Assembly (NCBI GenBank): GCA_009602725.1
Contig: WELB01000137.1
Location: 222,823-286,822, forward strand
Direction: 5' to 3'
DNA length: 64,000 bases
From: Spirogloea muscicola
Taxonomy: Eukaryota > Streptophyta > Zygnematophyceae > Spirogloeales > Spirogloeaceae
Shown piece by piece: positions 56,701-64,000 of this stretch (position 1 is the stretch's first letter; every line of letters starts with the position of its first letter). The notes below the pieces were generated by a model. That model was given only the letters and a program-made list of their open reading frames with translations, was not told the DNA's origin and did not search any database. The translations under genes were made by a program, and so were the position numbers.

Positions 56701-57808
56701 GAGCAGATACTCTGCCGCCCCCTGGCTCAACAAGGTGCATATTAGCAACATAGAATGCCAGCAAGGTCAGACTAACGGCCAACTAACGACGATGCTGCCT
56801 GCCTCAAGTGCATGGGCCAACTCCAATTGCTCCACATCAGGTCTATCCATAGGTGACATCAGGACCAGCAAAGGATGGACCTACAATCCGCAAACCTTAG
56901 GCAGCTAAGAGAAATGTTGCTTGACCGACCTGTATCTGCTTGATTAGCGGCTGGAACTTAAGCCACAGGGATTTCTGATTGAGGATGGCCTGGAAGTTCT
57001 TGGGGAGGACGTACAGCACGTCGCCCTCGTCAGACACCTGCGGGCTCCTTCATCACCATGAGCGTCGCAAGCACGTGGCTGACGACTCTAATCAGCACAA
57101 ATGGCCTGTTGCGAAATTGTGTTCTCAGAGTTGGCGATCAATAGTCCCACAAGAGCTTGGTAGATAAGCCTCGTGTGTACTTCAGCTCATAAAAGGTAGA
57201 TTATCACAGTTATCTTGCTGCAGTCTGGCGCCACGCACCTCAAGGAAGCCCTGGGCATCGGCAGCCAGGGCTCGGAGGGCGCTCTCGGCCTCACTGAGCT
57301 TCAGCCCCGCCGAGGCCGCGACGTCGCCGACCGTCACCCGCCCGCCCAGGTCCGCCACCGCCGCGATCGCGCCGTCCCGGACGGCGGGCGGGAGCGCGTC
57401 CACCTCGTTGCGCAGGCCCAGCTTGAGCTCCGGCATGTCCCGTTCGGCCTCCTGGAATGGCGGCAGCGGCCGCGAGGCGGCCCGCTCCAGCTGCCGCTCG
57501 CGTTCCGGCTCCGCCTGGTACCGGCTATGGACGGTGAGCACCGCCTTGCCACCATTGTAGACGGCCACTCGCGACGTCCCGAGGCTGCCACTGGAGCCTG
57601 GCTGAGTGCCGCAGATGGAGGACCGCCAGGCTCCGAGGCGGACGACGGCTGCCGGCCTGCCTCCTGCGCCCCTGCGCCTGCCGTGGGCGGCCACCGCCAG
57701 CGGCGACGCCTGCGGCCGGCGCGGCTCGAAGATGGCGACGCGGCCGTCTCGCCGGGCGAGCGGCAGCGGCGGCGCTGCCAGCCGCAGCGGGAAGGCGGCC
57801 GAGGCCAT
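53711..57808 (-). CDS. At5g03900-like plastid membrane protein
   Basis: This is a conserved plastid protein of cyanobacterial ancestry, annotated in Arabidopsis as 'iron-sulfur cluster biosynthesis family' without a proven role. Thirteen exons in phase give 599 residues: 57239-57808, 56930-57037, 56618-56721, 56340-56450, 56145-56220, 55923-55988, 55694-55786, 55399-55464, 55069-55229, 54757-54843, 54427-54499, 54092-54235, 53711-53851. The start MASAAFPLRLAAPPLPLARR looks like a transit peptide. Signatures are VSDEGDVLYVLPKNFQ, a Tyr/Gly-rich loop, FVFGDGDPNQGMEAQRWRK (GDGDPNQ at 330-336), ESYLLPVLQRLDGHPEVDEE, ILYRFPSLQRTA and DRIIYSTEKEV near the end. Membrane segments: TTLLASIALVYTTIFVLL, ALAIGLGAVNLAGVLIVGGL and YAGSFFAIPAIRWLFL. 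No Fe-S ligand motif is visible. The last intron is GC-AG (AAG|GCAAGT, donor ending at 54091). Confidence 0.9.
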
Positions 57809-58883
57809 GCCGGCGAGGCCGCTGGAGCTCCGGGCTCGCAGAGGATGTGGAGGAGCCCCGCAGCGACGCCTCCTTCGAGAGTACCGGCGACGGCGCTCGC
57901 GCCAGGCGCCGCCGCCTCGGGTGACCTGCGACGACGGCGCTCGCGGCGCGCGAGGAGCGGGAGGCAGCTGCTCGCTCGCGAGGCCCGGGCNGACAGCGAC
58001 GGCGGCGGCGGCGGCGGCGGCGGCGGCTGCGGCGGCGGCGGAAGCGGGCGCTGCCACTGGAAGGCACTGACGGGGAAGGTGTCGTGGCGGGCTCACGGTG
58101 GCCTCCACGTGGCAGGCCCTTCGGGATGGGCCCGACGGGACGACCGGCGGACGACGGTGGCAGACCTGCGTCGTTTTCGAGCCCATCGTGAACGACTGCG
58201 GGGGGAATGTGGGAAAGCTGGGGAAGCTGGGGCGGAGGTGCGTGCTTACCGGTTTGTACATTCCTGTAGGCTGGCTTCACAGGAAGCGCTTTCAGATTGA
58301 CTGGTGGCTGGGAAAGGCCAGCCCAAAGGAGTGGACAAGGCTCTTCTCTGCCATTGCCTTACATGGGGAGACCTGCTTCGACTTGTTGCTGCTATTTGTG
58401 GGTCTCGTCGGGGTGCCTCTTTTCCAATTGCAAGGTACTCTGACTTGCGGCTGCTGACTCGGGGTTACTGAGATCCATCCCCTGTAGTCCCTTGCATAGC
58501 TGTGTCTTTGCTTGCACTGCAAGCTGCAAGTGACTCACCAACATGACCCCCAGGCGCCGTGAGGTGCCCACACACTGGCCTCCCAGGGGAGCGACTGGAG
58601 GCATACGGTATGCCCGGGAAGATGCCATTTCCTGTGCCCCGACGGAGCTGCACCCTCACAGTTAGTAATAGGGCTGAGTTTCGCTTCACTTCACGAAGTA
58701 CTTGGATGCTGGGCAAGGATTTGCCCCTGCTTCACATTGAAGTGCGTGCACAGCAAGGCTGCACGGCCCGCAAATAAGCAAGCACTCAACTACAATCGAT
58801 GTTGAGCTTATTTTGCTACTACAGCTAAAGATGACAATATGTGACCGTCATAGTGTTCAGCGCTAATGTGCTGGCTGGCGTGT
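57809..58883. other. Spacer between two minus-strand genes
   Basis: 57809-58200 is the GC-rich upstream region of the At5g03900-like gene, with a (GGC)n run at about 58005-58045 and an N at 57991. 58285-58345 holds a family A copy. The rest is probably the aldolase 3' flank. Confidence 0.5.
58285..58345 (-). repeat. Family A hairpin element, subtype with CAATCTG tail
   Basis: The inverted copy has its hairpin at 58306-58324 (GGCTGG loop CCAGCC) and AAAGGAGTGGACAAGG at the edge. It is close in sequence to 3020-3092 and 63935-64000. Confidence 0.7.
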
Positions 58884-61800
58884 CTACTTGCCAACACCTC
58901 CAAGGCGGAGGGCCTGGAGGATGCGGCCCCCGCCAGGAGAAGGGTGAGGACCATCATACTTGCCCAGCTGCACGAAAACACGAAACGAGGCCATATTCAG
59001 ACAGTAATAGTTACTGACTACCAACTAGAGAAGCACTAGGAGGAGATGGTCTTGATCAAGTGGTACTGCACTGTAAACAGTGAACCGAGGTTATTCTGTG
59101 GGGAATGCAAACCTGGGCTTCAGAGTTGGCCTTTGCTAGTGCTACGAGCCGAGTCTGAGCTGCTTCTCGATTTTCCTCCTACTCCAATAGAATCCCAATG
59201 TCATGTGTTGTTAAGAATCAGTACGCATATAGAGCAAGCAATGGCAAGCAAGCAATAGCAACAGCAAGGACACATAGCAAGCAAGCAATAGCAACAATAT
59301 GTTACCACTATTAAGTGCCATGATGATGCTCCTTGGCCAGAGATGTGGGTACATATCTCTCACAGAGTACATGAACCCGTGCAGCGCTGTGAATGCATGC
59401 ATGTAGGAGTTACTCTTACCTTGCCAGCCCAGATTTTCAGTGTGCTTGATTGAAGCGCGCGTCCATAAGAGAATGTGAGGGCCCATGGTTGCGGACCAAA
59501 TGCCTGGAGTGTCAATGCATGTGTGCAGTAATCAGAAAAAGTGGCAGTCGCCTATTCATGACCATGACCAGCCGTGCATGACCAGCAAAGTAGACAGACA
59601 GGTATGTGTCCACTTGCTCTGCTCACCTGCAGTGCATTTAGATTGAGTGTTGCTTCCTCTTCGCTCATCCCGCCCGATAAAAAGTGAATGCCTGCAGGCA
59701 CACATAAGAGCATCGTCTTATCAAGCAAGAAGGAATATTTTGCTTGTACAGAAGTAGGCAGGGCAAATAACTCCATCACTTTGATCCTGCTTGTGTGATG
59801 CATGTACCAGGCACAGCAGCAGGAACTGATCGCCTCATTGTTCGGACGGTGTAAGCTGCAACTTCTTGTGGTGGAGGAGTCGGGACATCAAGGCCTGCAA
59901 GGGGCTCAGAGACAACACATCTGAGTACTCTTGACGAGTGGACAATGTGGATATCCTCCCTTCTCTTCATCACACAGGTGCGGCATCACTAGGCAGGAGC
60001 ACGTCAACCACAATGCACCTGGCAAGATCATGTTGGGCTTGAGCAAGATCCCCTCCAGCATGACACTGCAAAGAGCGGATAGCTGAGGGTGTGAGCAATC
60101 TCTTCAACATTGGTTTGATACTCTTGTTACACGAACCGAATATCCTTGCATGGTTGGTGGATTAAGAACTAGCACAAGACTCCAGGATGCATGTATGATA
60201 GGGTTCCAAGTGCTTTAGCAAGCAACTGACACTTTTGACAATACAAGCAGATCATTGGCGCTTGTCATACTTGTACTCGTTCAGTAGCCGAAAAACATGG
60301 GAGTTGACCATCTCAGACACATAAGCCGTCCTCTCAATGCTGTGAACAGAGCAGCAAAACACATGATTACTAACAAGTTTACCTGTGGATAAGAAGTCCA
60401 CGTTTGAACGTGCAGACCTTGATACATGCTGCATGAGCCAGTAGAGCTAACTACTTGGGTGTATAGGCAGAACCTGTAGTCGCCATCACCAAGAGTCACT
60501 TCTGGCTCCACTATTGGCACAAGGCCATTGGCCTGCCACAAACACACCATGGTGACCAGATTAACACTGAGACCACTACCCTGTAGGGCAAGTCTTGGAC
60601 TGCAGATCACTTGCCAGCAGGTTGTCAGTGCAAGCTCTTACAGACAGCTGTCATTGACCCAGCAAGCTCAGAGGGCTGCCAATATCAGCCTGTGACTGCC
60701 TTGGCCATGACTTGATGAGAAAAAGGAAGGGGTTGACGGGGGAGTAGGGGTGGTGGGCGTTCTTCGGTCGGGGCAACACAGCAGCACAAACAGACCTGGC
60801 AAATGAGAGCGTAGCGAGCCAGCCCATGGCAGTTTTCCACAACTGCAACGGATGAGGGGCAAGTGCTTGCGTCCACCTTGATGACAGCTCGCCACTTGGC
60901 AAACCTGGCCCCTTGCTGATAATACCTGCTCCCAGAAGGCTACAGTTGGAGGTATGGTGCTTCAAGGGGGACAATCTCATACGCAGTGCAGCATCTCTTT
61001 GATGTCAAAGCCCATTGCCTTGTACGCACCTCTTGCAACGATCAGCGAGGCCGTCAAGGCCCTGGGTAGCTGTCTCCCCATCAGTGCCGTCAATTGGCTG
61101 CAGCCCTGTGTCAACCTTTATACCTGGGACAATTCCTTGCTCCTTCAGAATGTCCACAAACGGTTTGCCTTCACGCGACAACTGGAAGAGTGTCTCGTCG
61201 AACATGATTACGCCGCTTATGTACTGCAGCCACCAGCAATGTCATTAGCCTCTTGATGTGATCTCAGGCGGTGGCTACTAAGGTGGCTAGAAAGTGAGAT
61301 ATGCCTATCACCCTACCGCTTCAACTTTGCTTGAGCAGCTTCAAGAAGGACTCTGAATATATCTAAGCTGATGACAGCTATGAGCCATGCACGCACGATC
61401 TGAACCTCATGAAAAGCTTGGACTGTAAATGCACGTGTGTTTTCATGCTTTTTCCAAAGGCAGAGTTGAAGCAACAGCTCATCAGTTTCCATCTTCTGCA
61501 GAATTACAATGAGGACATTGCTGGCCACGTCCAAATGGCAGTAGCAGCCTCCGGATCTGCAGTTAGTGCAGATTACATACATTCCCAAGGCCAGGCGCGC
61601 TGTACAGAAGATCTCTCCAATTCCGTCGATTTTCCTCGGTGTTGTCAACTCCAACTGAGGCGAGCCTGCTTGGAGAACCAATACAGCTAGTCATCTCATC
61701 CATCACCAAGGGTTGCTGCTATTATAGCCTTGCAAGGCCATTCAGCACATGACGGAGTGGTGATTGCAATGCAGCATGCCAACTTTTGGCAATCAGCTGC

Positions 61801-61980
61801 TCTCATCGAGTCAGCATTGGCAGATCAACCCACAGCTTGGACAGGGCGTGCGCACCTCTTGCCGGTGGTGGCATTGCTCTCGTCGGAGGCAAGTATGCCC
61901 TTGCCGGCCTGGCAGATGTACGCGGCTGTGCACTTGAGCTCGTCGGCGTAGGGGTTGGTGCGCTCGAAGTCGGAGGTCAT
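58884..61980 (-). CDS. FBA: Class I fructose-bisphosphate aldolase
   Basis: The enzyme cleaves fructose-1,6-bisphosphate, or joins trioses, in glycolysis or the Calvin cycle. Twelve exons in phase give 364 residues: 61856-61980, 61581-61665, 61030-61223, 60796-60925, 60474-60532, 60271-60339, 60019-60065, 59808-59894, 59627-59691, 59420-59503, 59113-59178, 58884-58967. Catalytic residues are visible: Asp33 (ILASDES), Lys145 (RFAKWRAV), Glu187 (IVEPE) and the Schiff-base Lys230 (EGILLKPN). [19 protein letters not shown] and [18 protein letters not shown] are family blocks. [10 protein letters not shown] and [14 protein letters not shown] resemble plastid isoforms. The frame is open upstream to an ATG at 62124, which could add a short presequence. 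The C-terminus ends LRLGGVGK and lacks the usual terminal Tyr. Confidence 0.95.
59215..59290. repeat. Short AGCAAGCAATAGCAAC repeats in an aldolase intron
   Basis: Several imperfect copies of AGCAAGCAATAGCAAC lie next to each other. They lie downstream of aldolase exon 10, in the intron before exon 11. Confidence 0.5.
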
Positions 61981-62589
61981 GACGATGGCACCCCCCTGCC
62001 CCGCTCGCTGGCGGTGCCGCCACACCGCGCGGCTGTGAGTCGGCCTGCGCGCGGCGCCGCCATTGGATCCGAAGAACGCCGACGCCGGCAGCGAAGGGGT
62101 CTCCTGCTGTCCTGTTGACAGCACGCGAGCAGGAACAAGAGCTCACGTTGAGTGGCAAACCGAGTGCCATTAGATATGAGACGCATCAATCTGTGGCTGC
62201 TGCTGCGTAATGCAGCCGCGATGCAGAAGATCCGTGATCTGAGGCGCCGTCGACGGCAAGCGCGGCTGGCGTCTACGCCAGCATCGACAGCGCGTACTAC
62301 AGCTGGGGAGGCCGCGTGAGACGGCCGCCAATGTGGTGCCGCACGGCGCCACAAGAGCAGCCATCACTGCGACGGCTGGTGGTCTGCCAATGCCGCTTTG
62401 CCGTCTCTTCCGCGGAGGCCGACAGCGTCCAAGGCCGCGGCGGCGATGGCGGCGGCGGCGGCGTTAGGCGGGTGCTGGCCACGAGCCTCACGACAGCTCC
62501 GTCCGCGGGGTCCGGCGGCTGTCGGTGGCATCCGGGCAATTCCAAGGCAGTTCTCCGACAGCTAAACACAGCCCTTCGTAGTTTGGCCC

Positions 62590-62660
62590 TTCGACCCTTG
62601 TCATTTCTTAGTTCGGGCTGGCTTTCAACAGCCCTTGCCCCCAATGGGGAGAGCCAGTTT
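62590..62660 (+). repeat. Family A hairpin element
   Basis: The hairpin is at 62615-62634 (GGGCTG, loop GCTTTCAA, CAGCCC), with GGCCCTTCGACCCTTGTCAT upstream. Confidence 0.65.
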
Positions 62661-62744
62661 TTCTAAACACAGCGGGCTGCATGAGGAGCTGTCGGCGACG
62701 CGGTGCGCATGAGACGAAAGGAGCAACGACGCTTCCAGGAGAGG

Positions 62745-62885
62745 GCGGTGGCTGTGAAAGAGAATGAGCTCGCCCATAGAAGAGAGGGGCTGGCAGAAGC
62801 CAGCCAAAAAAGAATGGACAAAATCCAAAGAGCTACAGGAGAATCACTCAGTAACCTCTGCTAAGCAGCCGCAGGTCGGAGATGC
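62745..62885 (-). repeat. Family A hairpin element, long form, inverted
   Basis: On the minus strand this reads the CTGCTTAGCAGAGGTTACTG block and the hairpin at 62787-62805 (GGCTGGC-AGAA-GCCAGCC), which is the same hairpin as at 5858-5877. A family B fragment (62698-62722) lies just outside. Confidence 0.7.
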
Positions 62886-63224
62886 TAGGCTCGTTGAAGT
62901 GGGTCCCCTGGCCAGAGCCAGAGGCAGCAGCGAGGGCTCTGCCGGCACGAAGGTGCAACGCCGGGGCCATAGACCTCTGCAGCGAGACGGCCAGGCGCAT
63001 TCGATACACTTGCGCCAGCGACCCGACTGCAGGAAAGTCGACCGGCTCCCCATGGAAGCGACGGGCGATGGTGTGGCGGGCTCACTCAATGGGACGCCAG
63101 ATCAACCCACTACACCCCATTTTCCGCCCTCCGGTCATCCTGATCAGCACTTTGGTGACTAGAGGTTATTGAGCGCCCACTCGCAGTAGTCATAAAGGGT
63201 GGATTCATGCTTTTTGCACAAAAC

Positions 63225-63400
63225 GAAATTACGAAGCTACGAATCACTCAGGAACCCCTGCTAAGCAACCGCAGGTCAGAGTCTTCTTTTCCCGCCTATT
63301 GGCCCTTTCAGACCTTGTACATGTCCTCCGGGCTGGCCTCTCACAGCCATTGCCGTGAGCTTGAAGAGCTGTTTCTTCAGGCTCAATAAGAGAACGGGAC
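63225..63400. repeat. Family A fragments in both orientations
   Basis: An inverted CCTGCTAAGCAACCGCAGG block (about 63233-63280) is followed by a plus-strand hairpin at 63330-63348 with CAGACCTTGTACATGTCC upstream. Confidence 0.6.
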
Positions 63401-63774
63401 AAGGTAAGACGCTGAGCTCACTCCAAGGCATTTGAGCTCTTCCAAAGAAGGTGGGGGCAATGAAAGTTAGCTCAGCCCAAGGGAGCGAGGGCTGTGAGCG
63501 GCGGCTAGTCTTTCTGACTTGCGGCTGCTAACAAGAGGTTGCTAGATGATCATCCTACGTGGTACCTGCTTAGCTGTAGAGGTAGAAAGCCAGCCCAGAA
63601 TAACCAGAGGGAAGAGTTTCCCAGCACTAAAGGGCGATGGACAAGGTTCAGAGGGCAGAATGGCGCAAAAATGACACAGCTATGCAAGAGACTAAAGCGA
63701 ACGGAAGCCTAGTAAGCCCGAGTCCGCAGCCGCAATTCAGAGATGAATGAATAAATGAAAGAGCTCTTCCAGTG

Positions 63775-63920
63775 TAAAGTAATGGCTGTGAAAGATCAGC
63801 CCAGGAATGTACAAAGTCCAACAAGAAACAGCTCTTCCAGAGGGCTATGAAGTAAGCGTATCCAAATGGGCCGAGGGCTGTGAAAAGCCAGCCCGAACAG
63901 AATGGACAAGGTCCGAAGGG
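63775..63920 (-). repeat. Two inverted family A hairpins
   Basis: The cores are at 63784-63801 and 63875-63894 (GGGCTG, loop TGAAAAGC, CAGCCC). The second is followed by AGAATGGACAAGGTCCGAAG, the inverse of the usual left flank. Confidence 0.65.
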
Positions 63921-63934
63921 GCCGGAAAGGAAGA

Positions 63935-64000
63935 AAGCGCGGCCAGATTGACTAGTGGCTGGGAAAGGCCAGCCCAAAGGAGTGGACAAGGTCTGAAGGA
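63935..64000 (-). repeat. Family A hairpin element at the right edge
   Basis: The hairpin is at 63957-63975. It differs from the reverse complement of 3020-3092 at only about five of 64 positions and is cut off by the window end. Confidence 0.75.

Larger units (their letters stand above)
61981..64000. other. Aldolase 5' flank and right-hand repeat island
   Basis: 61981-62560 is GC-rich promoter-like DNA. From about 62590 to the window end, family A copies follow one another in both orientations. I see no protein gene. Confidence 0.55.

Noticed and set aside
57215-58300. A 361-codon open frame on the plus strand
   Set aside because: It lies opposite the first exon and GC-rich upstream region of the At5g03900-like gene. 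The minus strand holds the plausible transit peptide and phase-matched splice donor.

Overview
The window is nuclear DNA from a green-lineage eukaryote. Nearly every gene is cut into many short exons by compact GT-AG introns, with three GC-AG exceptions. Gene starts sit in very GC-rich, CCG-repeat-laden islands. The gene set is plant-like: a circadian-type PRR with receiver and CCT domains, plastid proteins of the SPD1/ycf45, CPP1/DUF3353, At5g03900 and PYRP2 types, a plant-type SCAMP, class I aldolase and YJU2. A complete PRR with receiver, an internal PRR motif ending SAFSRY, and CCT favours the streptophyte side (alga or early land plant), but the species is not identified. Exon models below were built by eye from family conservation, splice sites and phase.

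Layout: 1-6.4 kb is a gene-free island packed with short dispersed repeats. 6.7-10.4 kb SPD1-like ATPase (+). 11.85-15.9 kb prolidase (+). 16.35-20.3 kb SCAMP (-), convergent with prolidase and divergent from mitochondrial-type ribosomal protein uL24 (+, 21.1-22.9 kb). 23.3-26.25 kb CPP1/DUF3353-like membrane protein (-), divergent from a methyltransferase-like gene with a long disordered N-terminus (+, 27.37-31.35 kb). 31.35-40 kb is a second repeat island with LINE remnants. 40.0-40.8 kb is a decayed VOC/glyoxalase-like gene. 42.6-44.1 kb YJU2 (-), divergent from the PRR (+, 44.9-48.6 kb). 50.03 kb carries an orphan first exon of CKS1. 50.4-52.5 kb PYRP2-type HAD protein (+). 53.7-57.8 kb At5g03900-like plastid protein (-). 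58.9-62.0 kb class I fructose-bisphosphate aldolase (-). 62.6-64 kb is repeats again.

The genes form no single pathway. At least four products (SPD1-like, CPP1-like, PYRP2, At5g03900-like) probably work in the plastid. The most unusual structure is a family of more than 25 short intergenic elements built round a small hairpin (stem GGGCTG/CAGCCC, variable loop), accompanied by a second hairpin family and by 5'-truncated copies of one LINE. None of the copies I could place lies in an intron. Five single N bases all fall in GC-rich gene-start islands; one separates the orphan CKS1 exon from the PYRP2 gene and probably hides missing sequence.
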